A stretch of DNA of 64,000 nucleotides from Pseudonocardia sp. (GTDB lineage: Bacteria > Actinomycetota > Actinomycetes > Mycobacteriales > Pseudonocardiaceae): contig NZ_JAJCYB010000101.1 of the NCBI RefSeq assembly GCF_029263155.1, positions 1 to 64,000 of the forward strand. The letters are read 5' to 3'. Position 1 is the stretch's first letter, and each line of letters starts with the position of its first letter. The position numbers were made by a program, and so were the translations under genes. Shown piece after piece: positions 49,123 to 58,271 of this stretch. A model generated the notes under the pieces. The model was given only the letters and a program-made list of their open reading frames with translations. It did no database searches and was not told the origin of the DNA.

Positions 49123-50091
49123 GTGACCCACGAGGGCGTGGGGGAACGGCTGCCGCGGCTGCTGTCGCTGGTGCCCTACCTGCTCGCGCGGCCCGGGGTG
49201 CTCGTCGCGGAGGTGGCCGAGGACTTCGGCGTCACCGAACGGCAGCTGCGCCGCGACCTGGAGCTGTTGTGGATGTGCGGGCTGCCCGGCTACGGGCCCG
49301 GCGACCTCGTGGACCTGTCGTTCGCCGGCGACACCGTCACCGTCACCGAGGACGCCGGCATGCGCAGGCCGCTGCGGCTCACCACCGCGGAGGCCACGGC
49401 GCTGCTGGTCGCCCTGCGGACGCTGGGGGAGCAGCCCGGCGTCGTCGACACCGGTGCCGTGCGGCGGGCCACCGCCAAGATCGAGCAGGCGGTCGGGGTC
49501 GCCGGGCCCGCGGGCGTCACCGTCGAGCTGACCCGCGAGGAGGAGGCCACCACCGCGGCCGTCCGGCGCGCGCTGGAGGCGGGTCGCGCGCTGCGGATCG
49601 TCTACTACACCGCCGGGCGCGACGCGGTGTCGCAGCGCACGGTGGACCCGATGCGGCTGCTCATCGTGGAGGGCCGCGGCTACCTGGAGGCGTGGTGCCG
49701 CCGAGCCGGTGGGGTCCGGCTGTTCCGCCTCGACCGCGTCGAGGACGTGGAGGTGCTCGACGAGCCCGCCGCGGCGCCGCCCGACGCCGAGCCCGCCGAC
49801 GTGTCTGCCGGGGCGTTCCGGGCCCGCGCCGAGCACCCCTCCGCGGTGCTGCTGCTCGAGGCCGGTGCCCTGTGGGTGTCGGAGTACTACCCCGTCGAGG
49901 AGGCGGTCGAGGTCGAGACGGGCCGGGTGCGGGTGCGGCTGCGCTACGCCGACCCCGACTGGCTCGTCCGCCTCGTGCTCGGTCTCGGGGGCTCGGCGCG
50001 GGTGCTGGAACCCCCGGAGCTGGCCGACGCCGTCGGTCGCCGGGCACGCGAGGCGCTGGCCGCGGCCGGCGAGGACGGGAGCCGTCGATGA
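49123..50091 (+). CDS. pafC: WYL-domain regulator PafC
   Basis: A 322-aa partner of PafB. The N-terminal winged helix is LPRLLSLVPYLLARPGVLVAEVAEDFGVTERQL; the WYL domain has RALRIVYYTAGRD and EGRGYLEAWCRRAGGVRLFRLDRVEDV. The heterodimer activates repair genes. GTG 49123 follows a 55-bp spacer from pafB; GTG 49138 is also possible. It overlaps the next small gene as ATGA. Confidence 0.92.
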   Translation: MTHEGVGERLPRLLSLVPYLLARPGVLVAEVAEDFGVTERQLRRDLELLWMCGLPGYGPGDLVDLSFAGDTVTVTEDAGMRRPLRLTTAEATALLVALRTLGEQPGVVDTGAVRRATAKIEQAVGVAGPAGVTVELTREEEATTAAVRRALEAGRALRIVYYTAGRDAVSQRTVDPMRLLIVEGRGYLEAWCRRAGGVRLFRLDRVEDVEVLDEPAAAPPDAEPADVSAGAFRARAEHPSAVLLLEAGALWVSEYYPVEEAVEVETGRVRVRLRYADPDWLVRLVLGLGGSARVLEPPELADAVGRRAREALAAAGEDGSRR

Positions 50092-50255
50092 TGGTGGCGT
50101 ACGTGACGGTCGGTCTCGGGGTCGTGGCGCTGCTCGCGGTGCTGCTGGCGGTGCGGCCCCGGCTGCGCCGGTTCTCGCGGGCCGCGGCGCGGCTGCGGTC
50201 CGACCTGGCCGACGGCACCGCGGCGCTTCCCGCGGTGCGGTGGCGCCGCGGATGA
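50088..50255 (+). CDS. small single-pass membrane protein
   Basis: A 55-aa protein starting at an ATG that overlaps the pafC stop. One hydrophobic helix (VAYVTVGLGVVALLAVLLAV) is followed by a basic tail RPRLRRFSRAAARL. It resembles the small bacterial membrane proteins encoded between pafC and tatA in some actinobacteria. Function unknown; translational coupling makes expression likely. Confidence 0.65.
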   Translation: MMVAYVTVGLGVVALLAVLLAVRPRLRRFSRAAARLRSDLADGTAALPAVRWRRG

Positions 50256-50366
50256 ACCCGGCCTGGTCAGAGCGCGGACGGTGGGGGAGAAGGCCGTCCG
50301 GACGGATCGTGCCGGAGAGGACCGAGTAGGCTACCCGGTGTATTGACCACGGCGGAAGGACGAACC

Positions 50367-50693
50367 ATGCCGAGCCTCGGCGGCTGGGAATTCGTGATCC
50401 TCATCGGCATCCTGGTGCTGCTCTTCGGCGCCAAGCGACTGCCGGACATGGCCCGCTCCATCGGCCAGTCGGCCCGGGTGTTCAAGGGCGAGATGAAGGG
50501 CATGAAGGACGACGGTGCCCAGAAGGACGGTGCCCAGACGCCCGGGGCCCAGAAGGACGAGCCGGCCACCCCGCCGCCCGCCCCGCTGCCGCCCGCGCAG
50601 CCCGCGCCGTCCGCCACGCAGCCCGCGCCCCCGGCTGCGCAGCCAGAGCCCGCCCCCACCCCGGGGCAGGCCCACAACGGCTCCGCCCAGTAA
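50367..50693 (+). CDS. tatA: twin-arginine translocase subunit TatA
   Basis: A 108-aa TatA: short N-terminus, transmembrane helix WEFVILIGILVLLF, the FGAKRLPD hinge and an amphipathic helix MARSIGQSARVFKGEM, then a long Pro/Ala/Gln disordered tail containing QKDGAQ repeats. It oligomerises to form the pore for folded proteins. GGAAGGA is 8 nt before ATG 50367. The probable -10 is TAGGCT (50327-50332). tatC follows 9 bp after the stop. Confidence 0.95.
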   Translation: MPSLGGWEFVILIGILVLLFGAKRLPDMARSIGQSARVFKGEMKGMKDDGAQKDGAQTPGAQKDEPATPPPAPLPPAQPAPSATQPAPPAAQPEPAPTPGQAHNGSAQ

Positions 50694-50702
50694 CGTCCTC
50701 CG

Positions 50703-51716
50703 GTGGCCAGGTTCTCCCTGCGTCGGGCCGCCCGGAGGGCGAAGAGTCCCGACGGGACCATGTCGCTCGTCGAGCACCTCTACGAGCTCCGGTCGCGGCT
50801 GACGATCGCACTCGTCGCGATCGCCATCACCACGGTCTTCGGCTTCATCTGGTACGAGGTCGACTTCTTCGGGGCCCCGAGCCTGGGTGACCTGCTCAAG
50901 GAGCCCTACTGCGGCATCCCGGCCACCTCGCGGGGGCAGTTCACCGTCGACGGTTCCTGCACCCTCCTGGCCACCGGGCCGTTCGACCAGTTCGCCCTGC
51001 GGCTCAAGGTCGCGATGACGGCCGGGATCGTGCTCGCCTGCCCGGTCTGGCTCTACCAGCTGTGGGGCTTCATCACCCCGGGGCTCCTGGCCAAGGAGCG
51101 GCGCTACGCGGTCAGCTTCGTGACGGTGGCCGCCGTGCTGTTCGTCGCCGGTGCGGTCCTCGCCTACCTGGTCGTGAGCCAGGGCCTGTACTTCCTGCTG
51201 ACCATCGGTGACGAGGTCCAGACCACCGCCCTGAGCGGCGACTACTACTTCTCCTTCATCATCGGGCTGCTGCTGATCTTCGGGGTCAGCTTCGAGATCC
51301 CGCTGCTGGTGGTCATGCTCAACTTCGCCGGCGTGATCACCTACGAGAAGCTGCACTCGTCCCGCCGCGGCCTGATCTTCGGTCTGTTCGTGTTCGCCGC
51401 GATCGCCACGCCGGGCCAGGACCCGATCTCGATGGTGGCACTGGCCCTGGGCCTGGTGGTGCTGTTCGAGATGGCCATCCAGGTCGCCCGGATCAACGAC
51501 CGTCGCCGGGCGAAGAAGCGTGCCGCCGAGGGCTGGGACGACTGGGACCCCGACGCGCCGTCGCCGATCGACACCACGCCGAGCCCCATCGACACGAGCC
51601 CGAGTGCGATCGACCCGAGCCCGGAACCGGTGGAGCAGCCCGCGGCCACCTCGTCGCCCGCCGATGCGCCGGTGTCCCAGCGCTCGTCCGGTCGGGGTCT
51701 GGACGACGTCACCTGA
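50703..51716 (+). CDS. tatC: twin-arginine translocase subunit TatC
   Basis: A 337-aa, six-helix TatC, the receptor for twin-arginine signal peptides. Family marks are MSLVEHLYELRSRL, FEMAIQVAR and the P-x-x-F region FGVSFEIPLLVVML. The C-terminal 70 residues are a cytoplasmic tail with SPIDTTPSPIDTSPSAIDPSP repeats. GTG 50703 starts 9 bp after tatA. It is part of the conserved pafBC-tatAC-helY run. Confidence 0.96.
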   Translation: MARFSLRRAARRAKSPDGTMSLVEHLYELRSRLTIALVAIAITTVFGFIWYEVDFFGAPSLGDLLKEPYCGIPATSRGQFTVDGSCTLLATGPFDQFALRLKVAMTAGIVLACPVWLYQLWGFITPGLLAKERRYAVSFVTVAAVLFVAGAVLAYLVVSQGLYFLLTIGDEVQTTALSGDYYFSFIIGLLLIFGVSFEIPLLVVMLNFAGVITYEKLHSSRRGLIFGLFVFAAIATPGQDPISMVALALGLVVLFEMAIQVARINDRRRAKKRAAEGWDDWDPDAPSPIDTTPSPIDTSPSAIDPSPEPVEQPAATSSPADAPVSQRSSGRGLDDVT

Positions 51717-51828
51717 GGGCCGCCGGGCCGCCCGGTCCGGCGCCCTGATCGGCCGTCCCGGGCCCGCGGGCAGTGACGCGCGAACGGGTGCCCGAGCACC
51801 GAGGGCGCCGGTGTGCCAGTGTGTGGGG

Positions 51829-54597
51829 GTGGCCAGCAGCACGCCTGCTCCCGCGGAGGCCTACGCCGCCGCCCGGAGCCGGGCCGCACGTCCGAACCTG
51901 ACGGAGTTCGTCTCGGGTCTTCCCTTCGAGCTGGACGGGTTCCAGCTCAGCGCGTGCTCCGCGCTGGAGGACGGGCACGGGGTGCTCGTCTGCGCCCCGA
52001 CCGGGGCCGGGAAGACCGTGGTGGGCGAGTTCGCCGTCCACCTGGCCCTCGCGCGGGGGCAGAAGTGCTTCTACACGACGCCGATCAAGGCGCTGTCCAA
52101 CCAGAAGTACGCCGATCTGGTGGCCCGGCACGGCCCGGACGCCGTCGGCCTGCTCACCGGCGACACCGTGATCAACAGCGGCGCGCAGGTGGTCGTCATG
52201 ACCACCGAGGTGCTCCGCAACATGATCTACGCCGGGAGCGGGGCGCTGGAGCACCTGGCCTACGTCGTGATGGACGAGGTGCACTACCTCGCCGACCGGT
52301 TCCGCGGCGCGGTGTGGGAGGAGGTCATCCTCCAGCTCCCCGAGCACGTGGCGCTGGTCAGCCTCTCGGCCACCGTCAGCAACGCCGAGGAGTTCGGCGA
52401 CTGGCTGGTCACCGTGCGCGGCGACACCACCGTCGTCGTCGACGAGGTGCGCCCGGTGCCGCTGTGGCAGCACATGATGGTCGGCAGCCGGTTGATGGAC
52501 CTGTTCGCGGGGGAGGACGAGGCCGGGGAGCTGCAGGTCGATCCCGATCTCGTGCGGTACACCCGCGACCTGGACCGCCAGAGCGCCGTGTGGGACCGCG
52601 GTCGCGGCCGGGGGCGGGCGGGGAACGGCCACGGCGGGGGCGGCAACGCGCGTTCGGCCAACCGGTTCCGGCCGCCCAGCCGCACCACCGTCATCGACCG
52701 GCTCGACCGCGACGGGCTGCTCCCCGCGATCACGTTCGTGTTCAGCCGGGCCGGCTGCGACGCCGCGGTCGGCCAGTGCCTGCGCTCGGGCCTGCGCCTG
52801 ACCAGCGAGGACGACGTCGAGGAGATCCGGCGCATCGTCGAGAAGCACACCTCGGAGCTGCCCCAGGCCGATCTCGCCGTGCTGGGTTACTGGGAGTGGC
52901 GCGAGGCACTGGAGCGGGGGATCGCCGCGCACCACGCCGGCATGCTGCCTGCGTTCAAGGAGACGGTGGAGGAGCTGTTCGTCCGCGGGCTGGTGCGCGC
53001 GGTGTTCGCCACGGAGACGCTCGCGCTGGGCATCAACATGCCCGCCCGCACGGTCGTCCTGGAGCGGCTGGTCAAGTTCAACGGCGAGAGCCACGCCGAG
53101 CTCACCCCGGGCGAGTACACGCAGCTCACCGGGCGCGCCGGGCGCCGCGGCATCGACGTCGAGGGCCACGCGGTGGTCGTGTGGCAGCCGGGCACCGACC
53201 CCGTGCAGGTCGCCGGGCTGGCGTCGACCCGGACCTACCCGCTGCGCAGCTCGTTCCGGCCCGGCTACAACATGGCCGTCAACCTGGTGGGCAGGCTGGG
53301 CGTCGACGCGGCGCGCGACCTGCTGGAGCAGTCGCTGGGGCAGTTCCAGGCCGACCGCTCGGTCGTCGGCATCTCGCGACGCATCGAGCGCAACGCCGAG
53401 GCGCTGGCCGGGTACGAGGAGTCGATGCGCTGCCACCTCGGCGACTTCGCCGAGTACATGGGTCTGCGCCGGCAGGTGTCGGACCGGGAGAAGGCACTGT
53501 CGCGCCTGGGCGTGGCCCAGAGCCGCGACGCCGCCGCTGCCTCCCTGCGCACCCTGCGGACCGGTGACGTCATCGCGGTGCCCACCGGGCGCCGCGCCGG
53601 CCTCGCGGTCGTCCTCGATCCCGGGGTGGACCCCGACGGCGATCCGCGCCCGCTCGTGCTCAGCGAGGACCGCTGGGCCGGACGCCTCTCGCCCGCCGAC
53701 TTCACCGCTCCCGTCGAGCCGCTGGGCCGGATGCGACTGCCCAAGCGGGTCGACCACCGCGCCCCGCGGGTGCGCCGCGACCTCGCGTCGTCGTTGCGCA
53801 ACACCGGGATCGTCGCGCCGCCCGCCCCGCGGCGGCGCGGCCGGGCCGACGCCGACGACGGCGACCTGGCGGCGTTGCGCCGGGCCCTGCGCGCCCATCC
53901 CTGTCACGGCTGCGACGACCGCGAGGTGCACGCCCGCTGGGCGGAGCGGGCCGGGCGGCTGGAGCGCGAGACCGAGCAGCTGCGCCAGAAGCGGCAGGCC
54001 ACCACGCATTCGCTGGCCCGGGCCTTCGACCGCATCCGCGGGCTGCTGTCCGAGCGCGGCTACGTCGACGGCGAGGAGATCACCGAGCACGGCGCGCGGC
54101 TGGCCCGGATCTGGGGCGAGTCGGACCTGCTCACCGCCGAGTGCCTGCGCCACGGCGTGTGGGACGGCCTGGAGGCCGCGGAGCTGGCGGCCGTCGTCTC
54201 CGCGCTGGTGTACGAGACGCGCCGGGACAACGGGCCGGTGCCGCGGGTGCCGTCCGGGCCGGTGAGCGAGGCGCTCGCGGCGACCGTCCGGGTCTGGGCC
54301 GAGCTCGACGCCGACGAGCGCCGCCACCGCGTCGACCGGACCCGGGAGCCCGACCTGGGCTTCGCCTGGCCGATGCACCGGTGGGCGCGGGGGGAGTCGC
54401 TGTCGGCGGTCCTCACCGCAGCCGAGCAGAACGGGTCCGAGCTGTCGGCGGGGGACTTCGTGCGCTGGTGCCGGCAGGTGCTCGACCTGCTCGACCAGAT
54501 CGCCGGGGTCGCGGGCCGGTCCGGCGGGGTCGGCCGGGTCGCCGTACAGGCCGGACGGGCCGTGCGCCGTGGCGTGGTGGCCGTCGGGGCCACCTGA
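51829..54597 (+). CDS. helY: Ski2-like DEVH-box RNA helicase
   Basis: A 922-aa superfamily 2 helicase. Motif I is APTGAGKT near residue 61, motif Ia TTPIKALSNQKY, motif II VVMDEVHYLAD (DEVH), motif III SLSATVSN, and motif VI QLTGRAGRRGID. The C-terminal part resembles the Ski2/Mtr4 helical region. Probable role in RNA unwinding or decay; homologue of M. tuberculosis Rv2092c. GTG 51829 lies 6 nt after CAGTGT, a near -10; GTG 51811 and 51823 are also in frame. Confidence 0.93.
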   Translation: MASSTPAPAEAYAAARSRAARPNLTEFVSGLPFELDGFQLSACSALEDGHGVLVCAPTGAGKTVVGEFAVHLALARGQKCFYTTPIKALSNQKYADLVARHGPDAVGLLTGDTVINSGAQVVVMTTEVLRNMIYAGSGALEHLAYVVMDEVHYLADRFRGAVWEEVILQLPEHVALVSLSATVSNAEEFGDWLVTVRGDTTVVVDEVRPVPLWQHMMVGSRLMDLFAGEDEAGELQVDPDLVRYTRDLDRQSAVWDRGRGRGRAGNGHGGGGNARSANRFRPPSRTTVIDRLDRDGLLPAITFVFSRAGCDAAVGQCLRSGLRLTSEDDVEEIRRIVEKHTSELPQADLAVLGYWEWREALERGIAAHHAGMLPAFKETVEELFVRGLVRAVFATETLALGINMPARTVVLERLVKFNGESHAELTPGEYTQLTGRAGRRGIDVEGHAVVVWQPGTDPVQVAGLASTRTYPLRSSFRPGYNMAVNLVGRLGVDAARDLLEQSLGQFQADRSVVGISRRIERNAEALAGYEESMRCHLGDFAEYMGLRRQVSDREKALSRLGVAQSRDAAAASLRTLRTGDVIAVPTGRRAGLAVVLDPGVDPDGDPRPLVLSEDRWAGRLSPADFTAPVEPLGRMRLPKRVDHRAPRVRRDLASSLRNTGIVAPPAPRRRGRADADDGDLAALRRALRAHPCHGCDDREVHARWAERAGRLERETEQLRQKRQATTHSLARAFDRIRGLLSERGYVDGEEITEHGARLARIWGESDLLTAECLRHGVWDGLEAAELAAVVSALVYETRRDNGPVPRVPSGPVSEALAATVRVWAELDADERRHRVDRTREPDLGFAWPMHRWARGESLSAVLTAAEQNGSELSAGDFVRWCRQVLDLLDQIAGVAGRSGGVGRVAVQAGRAVRRGVVAVGAT

Positions 54598-54694
54598 TCT
54601 GCCGGTTCGGCTGCGCCGCGGCGGGTCGCTGTGCTTGGATCCCGCAGAAGGATCTCCGCCACGAGGTGATCACCGGAAGGCAGGAAGGTCGGCG

Positions 54695-55525
54695 ATGACG
54701 ACGCCCGAGGGCCCCGCGCACGGCAACCCGGCCGACCGGCCCGCCTGGGGCACCCCGCCCGCGGGGGGCTGGGGCGAACGGCCCTCCGGCGCCGCGCAGG
54801 CGCGCTCGTGGAGCGAGGACGGCGCCCCGGCCGAGCCGCAGCGCGCCGAGTCCGGGGGTGCCACCGCCGGGACCGGGCGACCCGAACCCGACGGGTCGGT
54901 GACGCGTATCGAGCAGCCCGGTTCGTGGGGGCCGCCGAACGGCCCGGCCCCGAACGGCCCGGCCCCGGGCGTCTGGGGCCCCACCGGCGGGTCGCCTGCC
55001 GGGGGTGTCCCGCCGCAGTGGGGTCCGAACCCGCAGGCCCCGGCGTGGGCCCAGCAGCCCCCGCCCAGTGGCGGGTGGGCTCCGGCGCCGCAGCAGCCGT
55101 ACCCGGGTGGCCCGCAGCCGGCGTACCCGGGAGCTCCGCACCAGTGGGGGCCGCCGGGCTACCCGCCGCTGCCGGGCCCGCCGAGCGGCCCGCCGCGGCG
55201 CTCGCGCACCCCGCTCGTCGTCGGCGCGGTGGTGCTGGCCGCCGTGGCGCTGGTGGCGCTCCTCGCGTTCGTCGCCCCCGGGTTCGCCTACACCACCGTC
55301 TTCGACCGCGTGCAGCTCCAGGCCGGGGTGCAGCGGGTGCTCGTCGAGGACTACCGGTACAGCGACGTCGGTGAGGTGGTGTGCGGCGACCCCGCGGCCG
55401 CGCCGATCACGGTCCGGACCGGCGCCACGTTCACCTGCACGACCACGATCGAGGGCGTTCCGGCCACCGTGCCCGTCACCGTCACCAGCGACGACGGTGG
55501 CTACGACGTCAGCAGGCCGGCCTGA
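54695..55525 (+). CDS. DUF4333 membrane protein with Pro/Gly-rich tail
   Basis: A 276-aa protein. The first 165 residues are cytoplasmic, rich in Pro, Gly, Trp and Ala with WGPP/PPNGPAPNGPAP-type repeats; one transmembrane helix (LVVGAVVLAAVALVALLAF) follows; the outer C-terminal 80 residues are a DUF4333 domain with its two Cys (VCGDP, FTCTTTI). It corresponds in position to Rv2091c next to helY. GGAAGG precedes ATG 54695. Function unknown. Confidence 0.85.
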   Translation: MTTPEGPAHGNPADRPAWGTPPAGGWGERPSGAAQARSWSEDGAPAEPQRAESGGATAGTGRPEPDGSVTRIEQPGSWGPPNGPAPNGPAPGVWGPTGGSPAGGVPPQWGPNPQAPAWAQQPPPSGGWAPAPQQPYPGGPQPAYPGAPHQWGPPGYPPLPGPPSGPPRRSRTPLVVGAVVLAAVALVALLAFVAPGFAYTTVFDRVQLQAGVQRVLVEDYRYSDVGEVVCGDPAAAPITVRTGATFTCTTTIEGVPATVPVTVTSDDGGYDVSRPA

Positions 55526-55565
55526 TCCGGCCCGCGCGGCACCCCGCCCGGGCAGGATCGCGGTG

Positions 55566-56765
55566 GTGACCCACCACGTCCGCGTGCTCGATCCCGACGA
55601 GCTGCGCGCCGCCCACACCCTGTTCGCCGCGGCCCTGCACCTGGACCCGCTCGACGACGAGAGCTGGGAGCGGCGGCGGCACAGCTACCTGCCGGGCCGC
55701 ACGCTCGGGGTCTCCGACTCCTCCGGGCTCATCGGTACGACCATGTCCTTCCCGGCCCGGACGGCCGTGCCGGGCGCCGCGCTGCCGACCGCCGCCGTGT
55801 CGCGGGTGGGCGTGCGGGCCGACCGCACCCGCCGCGGTGTGCTGTCGGAGTTGATGCGTGCCCAGTTCGACGACGCCGCGGTGCGCGGTGAGGTGATCGC
55901 GACGCTGCGGGCCAGCGAGGCCCGCATCTACGGCCGCTTCGGGTACGGGGTGGCCACGCGGGCGCGCGAGGTCACGGTGGGCACGCGCGGTGGCCTGCGC
56001 GACGGCGCGCCGCCGGGGGGCACGGTCCGGATGCTGCCCGCGGGCGACATCGTGGCCGCGACGGCCGCCGTCCACGCGCGGATCGCGCTGGACCGGGTCG
56101 GTGGGATGACCCGCCACGAGCAGCTGTGGGACCAGGGGATCGGCAACCGGGTCCGGCGCCACGAGCACGTCGTCGCCGCCGTGCACACCGGCCCCGGCGG
56201 CGACGACGGCTACGCCGTCGCCGTGCCCGGTGGCTCCGACGGCGGGTTCGCCGACCGCGCGCTGCGGGTCACCGACCTGCACGCGGCCGGCGTCGACGCG
56301 ACCGCGGGCCTGTGGCGCTTCCTGCTCGGCCTCGACCTGATCGGGCGGGTCGAGGGCTGGATGCGTCCGGTCGACGAGCCGCTGGAGCTGCTGCTCGCCG
56401 ACCCCCGCGACTGCCGCGTCACCGGCGAGACCGACGAGACCTGGCTGCGGATCCTCGACGTCCCCGCCGCGCTCGCCGCCCGGTCCTGGGGCCCGGGCCG
56501 GCCGGTGCGGATCGCCGTCCGCGACCCGCTGCGGCCGCGGAACGAGGGCGTCTACCGCATCGGCGAGGGGCGGGCCGAGCCCGTCGACGCAGCACCGGAG
56601 CTGCAGTGCGACGTCGCCGCGCTGGCCATGGCCTACCTGGGCGACCGCGCCCCGTCGCAGCTCGCCGCCACGGGATGGTGGCACGTGCACGACCCGGCCG
56701 CCGTGGCGCGCGCCGACGCCGTGTTCGCCACGGCCACCCGCCCGTGGTGCGGCACGTTCTTCTGA
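55566..56765 (+). CDS. GNAT acetyltransferase, Eis-like family
   Basis: A 399-aa protein of the Eis type: two GNAT-like halves and a C-terminal SCP2-like domain. The acetyl-CoA loop is VRADRTRRGVLSELM; the chain ends CGTFF with a C-terminal aromatic carboxylate, which acts as the general base in Eis enzymes. Family members acetylate aminoglycosides or lysines on proteins. GTG 55566 is 7 nt after CAGGAT, a near -10; GTG 55563 is an alternative. Substrate unknown. Confidence 0.9.
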   Translation: MTHHVRVLDPDELRAAHTLFAAALHLDPLDDESWERRRHSYLPGRTLGVSDSSGLIGTTMSFPARTAVPGAALPTAAVSRVGVRADRTRRGVLSELMRAQFDDAAVRGEVIATLRASEARIYGRFGYGVATRAREVTVGTRGGLRDGAPPGGTVRMLPAGDIVAATAAVHARIALDRVGGMTRHEQLWDQGIGNRVRRHEHVVAAVHTGPGGDDGYAVAVPGGSDGGFADRALRVTDLHAAGVDATAGLWRFLLGLDLIGRVEGWMRPVDEPLELLLADPRDCRVTGETDETWLRILDVPAALAARSWGPGRPVRIAVRDPLRPRNEGVYRIGEGRAEPVDAAPELQCDVAALAMAYLGDRAPSQLAATGWWHVHDPAAVARADAVFATATRPWCGTFF

Positions 56766-56849
56766 CGATTCTCCGCGACCGCTGTAACCCCCGGCCCGCC
56801 CCCGGCATCGGTACCGGTGAGAGCCCACCACGAGAGCGAGGAGCCTCCG

Positions 56850-57218
56850 ATGTCCGAGTGCTACGACGCCACAGCCACCACCGTCGCCCCGAGCAGCGAG
56901 TTCGTCGACACCGACGGCGACGGCTACGCCGAGACCATCGTCACCGACACCGACGGCGACGGCTACGTCGACGAGGTCCTCACCGACATCGACGGCGACG
57001 GCCTCGTCGACATCGGCGAGGTCGACACCGACGGCGACGGCCACGCCGACGTCGTCGCCGTCGACTCCGACCGGGACGGCGTGGCCGACGTCGCGTTCGT
57101 CGACACCGACTTCGACGGCACGGCCGACGCGGTGGTCACCGCCGACGGCGGGCCGTTCCCCAGCGGGAGCGGCGGCGAGGAGCCCTACACCGTTCCGGAC
57201 GACGCGGCCCGGTCCTGA
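56850..57218 (+). CDS. DTDGDG-repeat acidic protein (putative calcium binding)
   Basis: A 122-aa protein without signal peptide or membrane segment. Residues 18-95 consist of six to seven repeats of about 11-14 residues with DTDGDGYxD, DIDGDGLVD and DSDRDGVAD cores, each like the Asp-rich loop of EF-hand or thrombospondin type 3 units. The tail is Gly/Glu-rich. Ca2+ binding is inferred from the motif. GAGCGAGGAG lies upstream of ATG 56850. It is convergent with the sigma gene, only 4 bp apart. Confidence 0.8.
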   Translation: MSECYDATATTVAPSSEFVDTDGDGYAETIVTDTDGDGYVDEVLTDIDGDGLVDIGEVDTDGDGHADVVAVDSDRDGVADVAFVDTDFDGTADAVVTADGGPFPSGSGGEEPYTVPDDAARS

Positions 57219-57222
57219 GAGG

Positions 57223-57789
57223 TCAGCGACCGAGTTGTTCCCTCACGGCGGAGCGGGCCCGATGGATCCACACCTTCACGCTGTTGAGCGGGGCCTCCAT
57301 GAGTTCGGCGACCTGTGCGTAGGACAGGCCGCCGACCCACAGCAGCAGCGCCTCCCGGTGCTTGGGGGGCAGCGTCTCCAGGGCACCCTGCACCGTCATC
57401 GTCTCCACGAGGACGTCGGCGAAGGGGGTGGCAGCCGACGCGGGCGGGCGGTCGTCGAGCTCGTCGAGCACCGTCTCCGGGCGGCGGCCGCGGGCCCGGA
57501 TCACCCCCAGCGCGGCGTTGCGGGCGATCGTGAACACCCACGCCCCGAACGGGCAGCGGCCCTCGAAGCGGTGCAGGTTGCGCCAGACCGCGATCTGGCA
57601 CTCCTGCAGGGCGTCGGCCGCGTCGGCGCGGTTGCCGGTCAGGCGCAGGCACAGGGCGTGTGCCTGCCGCTCGGCCCCCGACCACAGGGCGCGGAACGCC
57701 TGTTCGTCGCCGCCGAGGGCGGCGGCGACCAGCGCGGCCTCGTCGGCGGGTTCGGCGGGGTCGTCGTCGGGATCCGGGAACGGGCCCAT
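57223..57789 (-). CDS. RNA polymerase sigma factor, ECF-like (sigma-70 family)
   Basis: A 188-aa sigma factor with region 2 (DEQAFRALWSGAERQAHALC to FGAWVFTIARNAALGVIR) and region 4 (LETLPPKHREALLLWVGGLSYAQVAELM, APLNSVKVWIHRARSAVRE). No anti-sigma gene is adjacent on the same strand. ATG 57789 is chosen because AGGAGG lies 3 nt upstream; ATG 57813 would add 8 residues. It is divergent from the acidic protein/dynamin operon and may direct its transcription. Confidence 0.9.
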   Translation of the reverse strand: MGPFPDPDDDPAEPADEAALVAAALGGDEQAFRALWSGAERQAHALCLRLTGNRADAADALQECQIAVWRNLHRFEGRCPFGAWVFTIARNAALGVIRARGRRPETVLDELDDRPPASAATPFADVLVETMTVQGALETLPPKHREALLLWVGGLSYAQVAELMEAPLNSVKVWIHRARSAVREQLGR

Positions 57790-57884
57790 CGTCCTCCTGC
57801 TCGCACCACACATCGGTCAGGTCATGGATCGTGGCCCGCCCGGCGATCGTTAACCACATCATGTCGGACGAAGGGAGCGGTTCG

Positions 57885-58271
57885 ATGACCGACGGGGCGC
57901 GGGACGAGTTGCGCGAGCTGCTGTTCGACGGCGTCGGGCCACCTGCGGATGCGGACGCGATGTTCGAGCGCACGTTCGCGGCGACCGGTGACGACGGCGC
58001 GCACCTGCTGCCGCCCGGCGACCTGTTCGACGGTGACGGCGACGGGCCCGACGACCCGGCGCCCGACGACCCGGCGCTCGACGACCCGGCGCCCGACGAC
58101 CCGGCCCTGCTCGACGACGTCGCCGGGCCCGTCCCCGACGGCGACCCGGTCCTCGACGAGGACCTCGCCGACGACTGGTCGGATCCGGCCGCCGGCGCGT
58201 CCGACCCGGAGCCCGCGGTCGTCGAGCCGGCCGCGCCCGACGAGCCGTTCGACCCCACGTCGGGATGGTGA
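57885..58271 (+). CDS. acidic repeat protein leading the dynamin operon
   Basis: A 128-aa, very acidic, disordered-looking protein. An N-terminal helix (GARDELRELLFDGVG, MFERTFAAT) precedes repeats of DDPAPDDPALDDPAPDDPAL and an Asp/Glu tail ending FDPTSGW. GAAGGGA is 8 nt before ATG 57885; ATG 57861 is an in-frame alternative. The stop lies 7 bp inside the first GTPase gene. No known domain; its operon position resembles iniB in front of iniA/iniC in mycobacteria, but there is no sequence likeness I can claim. Confidence 0.65.
   Translation: MTDGARDELRELLFDGVGPPADADAMFERTFAATGDDGAHLLPPGDLFDGDGDGPDDPAPDDPALDDPAPDDPALLDDVAGPVPDGDPVLDEDLADDWSDPAAGASDPEPAVVEPAAPDEPFDPTSGW

Noticed and set aside
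50327..50346. Micro-ORF (GTG TAT TGA) before tatA
   Set aside because: Only two codons, spacing 5 nt from TAGGCT and no overlap with the tatA start; probably chance.
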